From NCBI GenBank assembly GCA_963738025.1, contig CAVTWA010000067.1, positions 62,001-126,000 of the forward strand: a stretch of DNA of 64,000 bases, written 5' to 3'. The first letter of the stretch is position 1; every line of letters begins with the position of its first letter. Source of the stretch: 20CM-2-55-15 sp963738025 (GTDB taxonomy: Bacteria > Acidobacteriota > Terriglobia > 20CM-2-55-15). Under the pieces are notes generated by a model, which did no database searches, had not been told where the DNA came from, and saw only the letters and a program-made list of their open reading frames with translations. Shown in pieces: positions 25,266-35,005 of the stretch. Position numbers and translations under genes: made by a program.

Positions 25266-27170
25266 CTAACTTCTCGAGCTTCTGCTCAAGCCAAGCAGAT
25301 CCTGCGCGACTTCATTGAGTCCTTCTCTTCTGGCTTTTCGCGGCTCGCCGTTTTCGACAACGGTTTCCAGCCCTTTCTCTCCGGGATTCAAGAAGCGATT
25401 TGCTTCCAGCCCGGCCTGGCGCGTGTAAAGGGCGAAGTACCTTCCGCCCAGTGCGAACAACTGCGAGTGCGTCCCGCGTTCGATGATTTGTCCGTGCTCG
25501 AGAACCAGAATCTGGTCGGCGCTGCGAATCGTGCTCAATCGATGCGCGATGACAAACGTGGTACGTCCGGCCATCAACGCTGAAAGACCTTCCTGAATCA
25601 TCGCTTCACTTTCGGTATCGAGACTGGAGGTGGCTTCATCGAGAATCAGGATGCGCGGATCTGCCAGAATCGCGCGGGCAATCGCGACGCGCTGGCGTTG
25701 ACCTCCGGAGAGCTTGACGCCTCGCTCGCCGACAACGGTATCGAGTCCGTTTTCCATTTTCAGCGCAAACTCATCGACCCGGGCTATTGCCGCCGCTTTC
25801 AACACATCTTGATCGGAGGCGGCTGGACGCCCAAACAGGATGTTCTCTTTTATCGTGCCGTCGAATAGAAAGTTGTCCTGAAGCACCACACCGAGCTGAG
25901 AGCGATACGAGTCGAGACGGACCGTCGATAAATCCACTCCATCGACAAATACACGGCCTCCAGCGGGCTTGGCGAAGGCCGCGACGAGGCCAATCAGCGT
26001 ACTCTTACCGGACCCGGACGAGCCCACCAGCGCGGTGACGGTTCCCGGAACTGCATCGAGCGAAACGCCCCGCAACACGGGCTTATCGGGTTCATATTCG
26101 AACATGACGTTCTCAAAGCGAATGTGGCCGTTGACGCGGTCAATAGAGACGTTGCGCTGAGGATCGCGGTCTTCGGGCGCCTCAGACATGACTTCGTGCA
26201 TCCGGTCCAGGCCGGCGAAGGCTTCTGTAATCTGAGTCCCGATGTTTACCATCTGAAAAATGGGCGCGACCATGAAACCCAAATACAGCGTGAACTGAAC
26301 GAACTGGCCGATCGACATTTCCTGACGCAGGATCATGCGGCCGCCGATCACCATCACCGTAACGCTGACGGTGCCCATCAAAAAGGTCGATAAAAGACCG
26401 ATCATCGAGCTCGCAAAAAGCGTGCGGCGAACGTTTTCGAAGAGCCGTATCGCTCCCGCTTCAAAGACGGCGGCTTCACGTTCTTCGGCATGAAATCCTT
26501 TGACAACCCGGACGCCGCCGAGCGATTCGGTAAGTCGCCCTGTCACTTCCGCGTTGATTTTCCCGCGTTCGCGAAAGATCGGGCGGATATGGCGGAATGC
26601 CTTTTGCAGGATTGCGCCGAAAACGGCCATGAATCCGATGGCGACCAGGGTCAGGGTTGCACTGATTCGGAGCAGCAGCACGAAGGCGATAACAGCCGTA
26701 AAAATGCCGCCGATGAATTCCACCAGACCTGTACCGACCAGGTTCCGCACGCCCTCGACGTCCGACATGATGCGCGAAACCAGTGCTCCGGTTTTGTTCG
26801 CGTCGTAATACCGGATCGGGAGCCGGCCGATATGTTCCTGAACGCGGACGCGCATGTCGGCGATCAGCCGCTGAGCGGAGGTGCTGAGGATCTGCGTCAG
26901 CGCGAACGAGGTCACCGCCTGCACAACAACTGCGGCGCCGACCGCGGTCGCCAGCAGCCTCAGGAGGTCCCCGCGGTGTTTTTGCGCAACATCATCAAGC
27001 AGGTACCGTGTCGATCCGGGCAAAACCAAACCTGCCGCCCGGTTGATGAAGACCAGAAGCAGCCCCAGCAGAAAAAGCTTGCGGCGGGGCCAGATCAGGT
27101 CGCGCAAGTCGCGGTAGACATGCGAGGCCTTTAGCGGCTTCTTCGGCCGGTCCTCGTGAAAACTTCTCAT
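25266..27170 (-). CDS. ABC exporter, fused permease and ATPase (MsbA-like)
   Basis: A 634-residue half-transporter that should work as a homodimer. The six-TM exporter domain occupies residues ~30-320. The ATPase has Walker A VGSSGSGKST, Q-loop GVVLQDNFLF, signature LSGGQRQRVAIARA, Walker B ILILDEATSSLD and H-loop AHRLST. Sequence is close to the MsbA/multidrug exporter group, so a lipid, drug or glycan substrate is plausible. A ~40-residue acidic and basic tail follows the ATPase. TAGGAT lies 7 nt before the ATG with no ribosome binding site. Confidence 0.93.
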   Translation of the reverse strand: MRSFHEDRPKKPLKASHVYRDLRDLIWPRRKLFLLGLLLVFINRAAGLVLPGSTRYLLDDVAQKHRGDLLRLLATAVGAAVVVQAVTSFALTQILSTSAQRLIADMRVRVQEHIGRLPIRYYDANKTGALVSRIMSDVEGVRNLVGTGLVEFIGGIFTAVIAFVLLLRISATLTLVAIGFMAVFGAILQKAFRHIRPIFRERGKINAEVTGRLTESLGGVRVVKGFHAEEREAAVFEAGAIRLFENVRRTLFASSMIGLLSTFLMGTVSVTVMVIGGRMILRQEMSIGQFVQFTLYLGFMVAPIFQMVNIGTQITEAFAGLDRMHEVMSEAPEDRDPQRNVSIDRVNGHIRFENVMFEYEPDKPVLRGVSLDAVPGTVTALVGSSGSGKSTLIGLVAAFAKPAGGRVFVDGVDLSTVRLDSYRSQLGVVLQDNFLFDGTIKENILFGRPAASDQDVLKAAAIARVDEFALKMENGLDTVVGERGVKLSGGQRQRVAIARAILADPRILILDEATSSLDTESEAMIQEGLSALMAGRTTFVIAHRLSTIRSADQILVLEHGQIIERGTHSQLFALGGRYFALYTRQAGLEANRFLNPGEKGLETVVENGEPRKARREGLNEVAQDLLGLSRSSRS

Positions 27171-27177
27171 GGGCTTT

Positions 27178-27183
27178 ATCCTA
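27178..27183 (-). promoter_or_regulatory. Candidate -10 box for leaderless ABC exporter gene
   Basis: On the minus strand TAGGAT ends 7 nt before the ATG at 27170; no Shine-Dalgarno sequence. Confidence 0.35.
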
Positions 27184-27214
27184 GCGTAGAAGGGGGTGTT
27201 GCAGGCCTAATTGT

Positions 27215-27243
27215 TTGATTGCACAGGGCGATCGTGATATTTT
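27215..27243 (+). promoter_or_regulatory. Sigma-70-type promoter of lysine-rich protein gene
   Basis: TTGATT (27215-27220), 17-bp spacer, TATTTT (27238-27243), about 55 nt upstream of an AGGAG-equipped ATG. Confidence 0.45.
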
Positions 27244-27305
27244 AAGCGCCGCTGGACGGTAGAATGCCGCCGGTCAGGTTTTGGACATAATCAAAGGAGA
27301 ATTAG

Positions 27306-27506
27306 ATGAAGAGAGTGTTAGGACTTCTGTTGGCTCTTACCGTTATGGTCGGCATGTCTACCATGCCGAGCTTCGGACAGACGCCGACGCCCGACAAGAA
27401 AACGGAAAAGACTGAAAAGAAGGGCGATAAAAAAGGCGATAAGAAAGCGGACAAAAAGGCCGACGCCAAAAAGAAAGCCGACAAAAAAACGGACGACAAA
27501 AAATAA
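27306..27506 (+). CDS. Small secreted lysine-rich protein
   Basis: A 66-residue precursor. A classical signal peptide (MKRVLGLLLALTVMVGMSTM, cleavage likely near FGQ) is followed by ~40 residues composed almost entirely of Lys, Asp, Ala and Thr in repeating KKADKK-like units. AAAGGAG lies 7 nt upstream of the ATG. The mature peptide would be strongly basic, disordered and periplasmic or extracellular. Possible roles include binding polyanions or the cell envelope, but none is established. The repetitive DNA (AAAAAG-rich) could be prone to slippage. Confidence 0.7.
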   Translation: MKRVLGLLLALTVMVGMSTMPSFGQTPTPDKKTEKTEKKGDKKGDKKADKKADAKKKADKKTDDKK

Positions 27507-27524
27507 GCTTGCTGGTTTTGCACA

Positions 27525-27550
27525 CCGCGGCTTGATTGCACAAGCCGCGG
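27525..27550. terminator. GC-rich hairpin between lysine-rich gene and msrP
   Basis: Perfect 10-bp stem CCGCGGCTTG/CAAGCCGCGG with a 6-nt loop, 19 bp after the stop. There is no T tract, so termination is plausible but not proven. Confidence 0.4.
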
Positions 27551-27630
27551 ACGTGTTCCTCTGCTAGAATCTCTCGTATACCATCCAATGCTTTCTGGCA
27601 GGATCGTAAGATCATTGGAGGAGTTTTCCT

Positions 27631-28588
27631 ATGCTTATCAAACGCGCATTTGACATTCCGTCATCAGAAATCACTTCTGAAAACCTTTTTCATAACCGGC
27701 GTGAATTCATTAAGACAGCGTCGGCTGTTTTAGGAATAGCTGCAGCAGGAACCATCGCTGCGAGTTGCGCGCCCGGTGTCGTTGGAGCAGCGGGAGAGCC
27801 GCAGGCAAAAGGAAAATACGACACCACTGAAAAGGCCACTCGTTACGAGGACATAACCGCCTACAACAACTATTACGAGTTCGGCACCGGTAAGGACGAT
27901 CCGGCAAAGAAATCCGGGAACTTCAAAAGCAAGCCCTGGTCCGTGAAGGTCGAAGGCCTCGTGAAGAAGCCGGCTACCTACACTCTCGAAGACCTGCTGA
28001 AGGGTCTGACCGTCGAAGACCGGATTTATCGCATGCGCTGTGTGGAAGCGTGGTCCATGGTCGATTCCGTGGCAGGGAGTTCCCCTGGCGGATCTGATCA
28101 AGAAACTGGAGCCACTGCCATCAGCCAAATTCGTCGAATTCAAGACGCTGGTCGATAAGAACCAATACCCCGAACAACGTTCTCTGTTCCAACCGCTGGA
28201 CTGGCCATACATCGAAGGCCTGCGCATGGACGAGGCGACCAATCCTCTCACCTTGATGGCGACCGGCCTTTACGGAAAGGCTCTCCCCAATCAGAACGGC
28301 GCCCCGTTCCGGCTTGTGACCCCCTGGAAGTACGGCTTCAAAGGCATCAAGGCCATCGTGAACATCCGTTTCACCGATACACAACCTGTCAATTCGTGGC
28401 AGCGTCAAGCTGCTAACGAATACGGTTTCTACGCCAATGTGAATCCAACTGTGGACCATCCCCGGTGGAGTCAGGGGCGAGAACGGCGGATCGGCGAGTT
28501 TTTCCAGAGAGCCACGCTGATGTTCAACGGTTATTCCGATCAAGTTGCATCCATGTATTCCGGAATGGACCTGAAAAAGAACTTCTAA
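27631..28588 (+). pseudogene. msrP: Methionine sulfoxide reductase catalytic subunit MsrP, single-base frameshift
   Basis: Periplasmic molybdopterin enzyme that repairs oxidised methionines with electrons from MsrQ. The Tat signal is NRREFIKTASAVLG. The molybdenum-ligand cysteine is in YRMRCVEAWSMV near residue 145. Straight after that motif the frame is lost: one extra base at about 28063 shifts ...SMV into nonsense. The expected continuation PWQGVPLADLIKKL and the rest of the domain are intact in the next frame to a normal end at 28588. GGAGGAG precedes the ATG. Either a real inactivating mutation or a sequencing error; all other positions look functional. Confidence 0.85.
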
Positions 28589-28597
28589 AGTTCGCGA

Positions 28598-29254
28598 ATG
28601 AAGAAAGCCAATCGCTGGTGGGTGATCAAGCCGGTTATCTTCGTCGCCTGCCTGCTGCCGACGGCCTGGGCCGTTCACGCCTTGTGGCTTGCCTACCAGG
28701 GCCTGGACCCGGGAATCCGCGGCGATCCTGTGAAAGTCATTGAAGAAACGACCGGTCTCTGGACGCTCCGTTTCCTTGTGATCACACTGGCAATCACGCC
28801 ATTGCGGCGCCTGACCGGCTGGAACAGCCTGATCCGTATGCGGCGCATGATGGGGCTGTTTACCTTCTTCCAGGCCATCATCCACTGGACGATCTACCTT
28901 TGGCTGGACCAGTCCTTCATTGTCAGCGAAATCGTTAAGGACATTATCAAGCGGCCGATGATCATGTCGGGAATGGCCGCCTTCGTTTTGATGATTCCCC
29001 TTGCCATTACCTCCACGAAAAAATGGATCGGCCGCCTCGGGGGAAAGCGCTGGCAACTGCTGCACCGGCTCATTTACATCAGCGGTGTGGGGGGTGTGCT
29101 TCATTACTATTTCTTTGTGAAATCGGACTTCAGAAATCCATTGGCTTACGCTGTTTTGCTGATGGTTTTGTTAGGCTCCCGGGCATGGCGCGCTTTCAGT
29201 GAACGCGGGCTGAAGCCTGAAACTACGGTCAGAGCAGGCACCATGCTAATGTAG
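28598..29254 (+). CDS. msrQ: Heme-binding membrane subunit MsrQ
   Basis: A 218-residue inner-membrane b-type cytochrome that passes electrons from the quinone pool to MsrP. It has six hydrophobic helices, with candidate heme histidines in QAIIHWTIYLW, QLLHRLIYISG and VLHYYFF. The conserved TGLWTLRFLVITLAITPLRR segment is typical of the YedZ/MsrQ family. It starts 9 bp after msrP and is therefore translationally linked. Intactness of msrQ argues that the upstream msrP frameshift is either recent or artefactual. Confidence 0.9.
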   Translation: MKKANRWWVIKPVIFVACLLPTAWAVHALWLAYQGLDPGIRGDPVKVIEETTGLWTLRFLVITLAITPLRRLTGWNSLIRMRRMMGLFTFFQAIIHWTIYLWLDQSFIVSEIVKDIIKRPMIMSGMAAFVLMIPLAITSTKKWIGRLGGKRWQLLHRLIYISGVGGVLHYYFFVKSDFRNPLAYAVLLMVLLGSRAWRAFSERGLKPETTVRAGTMLM

Positions 29255-29291
29255 ACACGAGCTTGAGCTCGTGTTCGTTAAGGGTGGTTGG

Positions 29292-30170
29292 ATGTTCCTT
29301 AAATGTGCATTAGCCATTTTGGCGGTCTTTCAGTTCACCCTTTCGGTGGACGTCGATCTCGCTGTGTTCAATGTCACCGTACTTGGCGATGATGGACGCC
29401 CCGTCACCGGACTGACTGCCGACAAATTCCGCGTCTTTGAAGACGGGCGCGAAGAAAAAATCAAAATCTTCCAGCCCGAAGATACGCCGGCAACAGTGGG
29501 CATTCTTATTGATGCCAGCGGCAGCATGACGAATAAACGCAACGACGTGATTGCAGCGGGGCAGGCATTTGTAGCCGCGAGTCATCCAGACGATGAGATG
29601 TTCATCGTGAATTTCAACCGAAGAGCATGGCTGGCCTTGCCTGAAGGAACGGCGTTCACCAGTGATCGTGAGAAACTCCGGGCGACATTGACGCAAACGC
29701 AGAACGAGGGCACAACTGCTCTCTATGACGCCATCGAACTGGCTCTCAATCACTTCAAGGAAACCTCGCGTCAGCGCAAGGCACTCGTGGTTTTAAGCGA
29801 CGGTGGAGACAATGCGAGCCGGGTAAAAATCGACGATGTCTTGAGGATGGCACAGCAATCGAGCGCGACCATCTATTGCATCGGCATTTACGACCCGAAC
29901 CAGAAAGACCGCGACCCCGCCGTTTTGAAGAAGATTGCTAAAGTCACGGGCGGCGAGTCTTATTTCCCGAAATCGCTCGCAGAACTACGCACCATCTGGC
30001 CGCGAATTGCAGACGCGATCCGGGGGCAATACACGATCGGCTACATCTCGGCAAATCAGAATCACGACGGCACATTCCGGAAAGTCAAAATTGTCGCGGC
30101 CGGCAAGCGTGGAAAGATGCTGGACGTCCGCACGCGGCCCGGCTACGTCAGCGCCTCCGCTTCGAACTGA
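29292..30170 (+). CDS. Secreted VWA-domain protein of acidobacterial VWFA-related type
   Basis: A 292-residue protein: signal sequence MFLKCALAILAVFQF, a short beta domain (VFNVTVLGDDGRPVTGLT, then FRVFEDGREEKI), and a von Willebrand factor A domain with MIDAS residues in ILIDASGSM and later VVLSDGGDNASR. This two-part layout, FEDG followed by the VWA, is characteristic of a large acidobacterial paralogous family. Divalent metal-dependent protein binding outside the cytoplasm is expected; no partner is known. The ATG at 29292 is used because the earlier GTG would add seven residues before the signal. A palindrome starts at the very next base after its stop. Confidence 0.85.
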   Translation: MFLKCALAILAVFQFTLSVDVDLAVFNVTVLGDDGRPVTGLTADKFRVFEDGREEKIKIFQPEDTPATVGILIDASGSMTNKRNDVIAAGQAFVAASHPDDEMFIVNFNRRAWLALPEGTAFTSDREKLRATLTQTQNEGTTALYDAIELALNHFKETSRQRKALVVLSDGGDNASRVKIDDVLRMAQQSSATIYCIGIYDPNQKDRDPAVLKKIAKVTGGESYFPKSLAELRTIWPRIADAIRGQYTIGYISANQNHDGTFRKVKIVAAGKRGKMLDVRTRPGYVSASASN

Positions 30171-30265
30171 TTGGGATAAGCCACGGATTGAACGGAATGG
30201 GCGCATTAAAGAAAACTGTGAATGCGCCCATCCGTTAAATCCGTTCAATCCGTGGCTTATCCCAA
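30171..30265. repeat. Palindromic repeat, family A copy 2
   Basis: Arms begin TTGGGATAAGCCACGGATTG and end with the exact complement ...GGCTTATCCCAA; the centre holds ATGGGCGCATT/AATGCGCCCAT. One arm lacks an 8-bp word present in the other. It sits between two convergent genes and touches the VWA stop codon. Confidence 0.85.
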
Positions 30266-30278
30266 TCCCAAGCTCGTG

Positions 30279-33200
30279 CTACAGCTTCAACAGGTGGTCC
30301 AGCCACATGCTGCTCAGCTTTTCCTGCACCGTATTTTGTTTCAGGCGGGTTGCGAGATTCTTGAAAATCCACGTGATCCATCGGCTGGTCCTGGTTGAGA
30401 CAGGAGAAGATGATCGTCTCTTTCCCCGTCGCCGGATCGACGTGCTTTGCAGACACTGAGCGCAGACTTCCTTCATCATGCACTGCATCGGTGAGTTGAT
30501 ACTCGCAATCGCCACGTGATCGGGTTGCAGGAGAGGCTGAAGGACTCCGTGCCGCGCATCTTTAACGGCCGCCATCATTCTGTCGGAACCGATGGCGATA
30601 ATGCGGTTGATCTCCGATAACGGGACTAACGGTTCACCTAGTTCGCCGCGTCCATAGGCCACAATCGCCTGGACGATATTGCCGCGGAAATGCCGGTCCT
30701 GCGGCCGCCGCGGTTCGATGGCGGCGCCCACATCGGTACTCCAGACGACCTGATCTGTTGCCGCTTCAATCTCTTCACGTTTGAAAAGGTCTTCGCCTTT
30801 CTTGTAGCCCGCAAAGTAGATGACGCGATTCCCTTTCTCGCTCATTCCTTTTGCGATCGAAAACAGCACCGCATTGCCAAGTCCACCACCGGCAAGCAAC
30901 ACGTTCTCGTTCGCTTCGATCTCTGTTGGCGTTCCCGTGGGTCCCATGACCACGACGGGTTCGCCGGGCTGCAGATGTGCGCACAGCTTCGACGAAACTC
31001 CCAGTTCGAGTGCAATCAGCGACAGTAAGCCTTGTTCGCGATCGACCCATGCACCGGTGAGCGCGATGCCTTCCATTAACAAGCGAGTTCCGTTGGCGCG
31101 CCGGGCGCGCGTTTCGTAGTTTTGCAGGCGGTAAAACTGGCCCGGCTGAAAACGTCGGGCTGCAGCAGGCGCTTTGACGATCACTTCGACAATTGTCGGC
31201 GTGAGGCGGCGGACCTCGGAGACCTGCGCAATAAATTCGCGGTCCAGTTCGGCAGTCAACCGCCGCCATGCGAGATCGCGTTCTTCCTGCTTGTCGGGGT
31301 CGAGCGCGGCAAGCTCATGCTCGAACAATGCGGTAACGTGTGGATAACCGTCCCGGGCGGATGCCATCGCCTTAACGACATTGCCCGCGTAGAGAGGATG
31401 ATTGTCGCCGTAATAGCTGATCAGCCGCCCGTCCTGGTTGTAGGACGTAAAGAATGCGCCAGTGCCATCGACCGCCGGCTCGAGGCCCAAGCTGCCGTCT
31501 CCGTTCCGCCTGCGCGATGCGGGGCAAAAAACTTTCTTCTTGCTATCGAGCTGAAAACTTCCCGTGTATTCCTTCTCGTAAGTAATGTTGGGAGTGGTTC
31601 CGGCAGCAACCATCATCGAGCGGGCAGTAAGTTCGACGATGCGATCTTTGGCTTTGAAGCGGACGGCGGTCAGGTTGTTGCCATCGTCGACCACCGCCTC
31701 TTCGGGATTCATGTTTTCGATGAACGAGATACCTTCTTCGAGCGCCTTGATGACTTCTTCGTGATTCAAGCGATACGCGGGCGAATCGACAAGACGTTTG
31801 CGATAAACGATCGAAACTCCGCCCCATGAACGCACCAGCGGAACGAAATCGGGTTTCTCGCCCGCCGCCTGAGCGCGAGTCCGCTCGGCACGAACCGCAG
31901 CGCCATGTTCCAGGAACTCGCTCAAGATCTCGCGTTCGTAGGGGTTGAAGGCCGAAAGGGTTGCAGATTCGCCATTCTCAGCGACGAGCTTCTCATAGCG
32001 ATCGAGCGTCTTTTCGACTTGCACCGGATAGTAAGCAAAAAGCTCGGTCGCGGTATCGATGGCTGTCAGTCCACCGCCAATCACAAGCGCCGGCAGCCGC
32101 ACTTGCAGGTTCGGCAGTGCGCTGCGTTTGAAAGCGCCGGTAAGCTGCAGCGCCATCAGGAAATCGGACGCTTTTCGGATGCCGTTCGCCAGGTTGTTCT
32201 TGAGATCGATGATGGTCGGACGCCCCGCTCCCGCTGCAACCGCAATGTGATGAAAGCGCCATTTCCAGGCGTCGTCGATGGTGAGCGTGCCTCCGAAACG
32301 AACGCCTCCATAAATGCGCAGCATATCGCGCCGCGACAATGTGAGATGCAACAGCGTCAAAAAGTTTTTATCCCAACGAACCGTAATGCCGTATTCGGAA
32401 ACACCGCCAAAACCTTCCAGAACGCGTTCATCGAGTGATTTGATAGATTTCAGACCACGAGCGTACCGGCTTTGGCGGCTTGCCGTCTGTACCGACCAGT
32501 TCTTCGTCGAGCGGCTCGATCTTCAAGCCATCGACTCCGACAACGCCAAAACCCTCGTTGATCAGATAGTGCGACAGCGTATAACCGGCAGGTCCCATTC
32601 CGACGACGAGAACGTTCTTGCCGTTGTATGGAAGCGCGTATGGCCGGGCAATGTTGAGAGGATTCCAGCGCGTCAGCAGGCCGTAGATTTCGACGCCCCA
32701 TGGGAGATTCAAAGTGTCGGTCAGGACCGCTGTTTCAATTTGCGGAATGTTGACCGGATCCTGCTTCTGGTAAATGCACGCCTTCATACAATCGTTGCAG
32801 ATCCGATGCCCGGTACCCGGGCACATCGGATTGCTGATCATGACCAGTGCGAGAGCCCCGAGAGCATCGCCGTTCTTGCGCATGTAGTGCATCTCGGAGA
32901 TTTTTTCGTCGAGCGGACAGCCGGCAAGCGGTATGTCGAGCGGATTGACGGTAACTTTGCCGCCGCTCTTGATGCCTTTTGAACAGCTATCCTTGTCGCG
33001 CTCGTGACACAGAATGCAGTAGTGAATCTCGCTCAGGATCTCGCGCGACTTCATCCGCTCATCCGTCAAGGCAAAGCCATCGCGCCGCCGCAGCCGCCCG
33101 TCCGGTCCGATGGACTCTTCGGGAACCTGTGAATTCGGACGCTCGAGCTGGACGAGATTGAAGTGATCGACGGCTTCAGGGAAGCGGAAACTGACCCAGT

Positions 33201-33798
33201 GACGATATGCTGGATCGTGCAGGTGAAGAGCGCACCACTGTCTGAGGGATTCCAATTGCGGTGAAGGCTGGCCCGCACGTTCCGATTGCATGAGGTCCAC
33301 TGCAACCAGTGCCGTCGCCAGTTCGTCATCCAGCACGGAACCGGCTTTTTGAGCGGCCTGACGGCGTAGTTCTTTGATTTCGGCTTCGAGGACTTGCGGG
33401 TCCGCCGGAGGCGTAACCTTCTTCAGACTCGGTATGACCCGGCGCCGCACGAAATCGATTTTGAAGCGAAAGACAGGATCCTGATCCGCTGTTGCAGCGG
33501 CAAGGGCATCGACTTCAGCACTGATCCCGAACAGCCTGGTCAGGAACTGGCTGACATGCGCCGCCATCGCAACCAGTAAGGCTGAAATTTCCGGTTCGGA
33601 TCTCGGTTTTTCGGGGTGATTGCGGTATTCGTCCCAGGTGGCAAAGAGTTCGGGATTTGCCGCAGCCACTTCACAGTCGAAAACGTCGAGGAGTTCCTTA
33701 AGACGTTCGGGCTTATAAAGATCAGGATACGTAAAGCCATCGACCCGCAGACGAAGTTCGGCTGACAGGCCTGTATTATTTATCTCAAACGTTTTCAT
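30279..33798 (-). pseudogene. Large NfnAB-like FAD/Fe-S oxidoreductase broken by three single-base indels
   Basis: When corrected, one protein of about 1170 residues. An N-terminal ~230-residue region of unknown role precedes Cys-rich HYCILCHERDKDSC and CPGTGHRICNDCMKAC clusters. A GltD/NfnB-type FAD domain follows (VLVVGMGPAGYTLSHYL; NAD(P) site PALVIGGGLTAIDTATEL). Last comes an NfnA/PyrK-type ferredoxin-reductase module (FQPGQFYRL, NVLLAGGGLGNAV, Cys cluster MQCMMKEVCAQC). Frame breaks lie at ~32439-32441, ~30446-30448 and ~30364-30367, each in a run of 3-4 identical bases. The domain order suggests NAD(P)H/ferredoxin electron transfer. The start MKTFEINNTGLSAEL is at 33798. Confidence 0.8.
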
Positions 33799-33940
33799 TT
33801 TTTTGGAATGTGACTGAACTCGAAACCTAGGTAGGATTTCCGGAAGTCCTGTCGCCCTTATGCCCTCCTGACAGCAGGTTAAACCCCATTGTATCAAATA
33901 AAACCCACGCACAGCCAGCATCGGCGGCAGTAGAAGCTGG

Positions 33941-34041
33941 AACGGATAAGCCACGGATTGAACGGATTTAACGGATGGGCGCATAAACAGTTCTTGAATG
34001 CGCCCATCCGTTAAATCCGTTCAATCCGTGGCTTATCCGTT
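33941..34041. repeat. Palindromic repeat, family A copy 3 (44-bp perfect arms)
   Basis: 33941-33984 is the exact reverse complement of 33998-34041, with a 13-nt loop. Arms contain AACGGATAAGCC, the word ACGGATTGAACGGATTTAAC and GATGGGCGCAT. It lies between the oxidoreductase promoter region and the end of the DinB gene. Confidence 0.9.
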
Positions 34042-34045
34042 CCTT

Positions 34046-34483
34046 TTAACCGGTGATTTTGTCCAGGTGATGCCGGAGATGGACGACGTAATCCTTCATC
34101 AGAAATTCGAGACTCAAATCCTTGCCGTCCGGAGTGTGCCAGATATTCCGCAGGGCATTTGAATCGACATGACGAATCAATGCTATCAGTTGCGTGTTGT
34201 AGGCGTGCCACAGATCGACGATTTCACGCCAGGGCCGCTCCTGATAACGTTGCACGCGAACCCATTCATCGCCGTCATAGCCAGGCAGGTCAATCCGGGC
34301 GGCAAGCTGCAGGCGCACAAAACGCTGATGGTTGTTGGCCGCGGAATCAACCAGGTGTCCCAGTATCTCTTTAGTGGACCATTTCCCCGGAGCCGGCCGC
34401 ACAGACGTTTTCTCATCCCCGATTTGCCTCAGACGATCGACAATCTGCAGCGCGGACAAAAGATCATTAGCGACGGACTCCAT
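34046..34483 (-). CDS. DinB/YfiT-like metal-dependent protein
   Basis: A 145-residue four-helix bundle of the DinB superfamily. The three metal-ligand histidines are probably in EILGHLVDSAANNH and YVVHLRHHLDKI. The conserved PGKWSTKEILGHL segment matches the group of putative thiol S-transferases or hydrolases. The ATG at 34483 is fixed by AAAGGAG 7 nt upstream. The substrate is unknown; bacillithiol or mycothiol-type use cannot be inferred from sequence alone. The stop is 4 bp from the family A palindrome. Confidence 0.8.
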   Translation of the reverse strand: MESVANDLLSALQIVDRLRQIGDEKTSVRPAPGKWSTKEILGHLVDSAANNHQRFVRLQLAARIDLPGYDGDEWVRVQRYQERPWREIVDLWHAYNTQLIALIRHVDSNALRNIWHTPDGKDLSLEFLMKDYVVHLRHHLDKITG

Positions 34484-34668
34484 CGGGAACTCCTTTCTAA
34501 ATGCAATACCGCTCGCTTGCCAGAAAACTAAGAATCGAGCATGTCCCAATCACCAGGATATTGGCGAGAAAATAATGAGGCCGCGGTTCTTTCTCAAGGA
34601 CAGTCAGGTGACGGAGTTGATCGAACGAGCAGGCAGGAGGCGGTCGCGATAAAGAGTTGCTTCTCAAA

Positions 34669-34698
34669 GCCCGCCGGCAGGCTGTGCTGCTGGCGGGC
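34669..34698 (-). terminator. Probable terminator of RRM gene
   Basis: A 12-bp GC-rich stem with one mismatch (GCCCGCCAGCAG/CTGCCGGCGGGC on the minus strand), 16 bp after the stop and followed by only three T residues. Moderate support. Confidence 0.45.
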
Positions 34699-34714
34699 CG
34701 CACTTAGAGAGTGT

Positions 34715-35005
34715 TTACCAGCGGTTGTTCCGGGCAGCACGGCTGGTGAAGTCCTTCTTCACCATGGGACGAGCTTCGTTGACAGTCAACGCGCGCCCAC
34801 CCAAGTCCTTACCGTTATACGCAGCGATCGCCTTTTCTGCGTCTTCATCGTTCATGGAAACGAAACCAAACCCTTTGGAGCGGCCGGTGTCCCGGTCAGT
34901 AATGATGCTGACGGATTCGACGGCACCAATCTGTTGAAACAGGCCGGCAAGTTCATCTTCAGTCGTTCTGAACGACAGATTTCCAACGTAAATTTTCTTC
35001 GACAT
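34715..35005 (-). CDS. RRM-type RNA-binding protein
   Basis: A 96-residue single RNA-recognition-motif protein. RNP2 is KIYVGNLSF and RNP1 is RSKGFGFVSM, in the standard babbbab order. The short tail (KKDFTSRAARNNRW) is Arg-rich. Such proteins are common in cyanobacteria and in Acidobacteria-like genomes and are thought to act in RNA structure or cold response. The AGGA before the ATG supports the start. Monocistronic. Confidence 0.92.
   Translation of the reverse strand: MSKKIYVGNLSFRTTEDELAGLFQQIGAVESVSIITDRDTGRSKGFGFVSMNDEDAEKAIAAYNGKDLGGRALTVNEARPMVKKDFTSRAARNNRW

Noticed and set aside
27631..28588. Programmed ribosomal frameshift in msrP
   Set aside because: The site GTCGATT lacks a slippery sequence or downstream structure and the conserved reading requires removal of one base; mutation or sequencing error is simpler.
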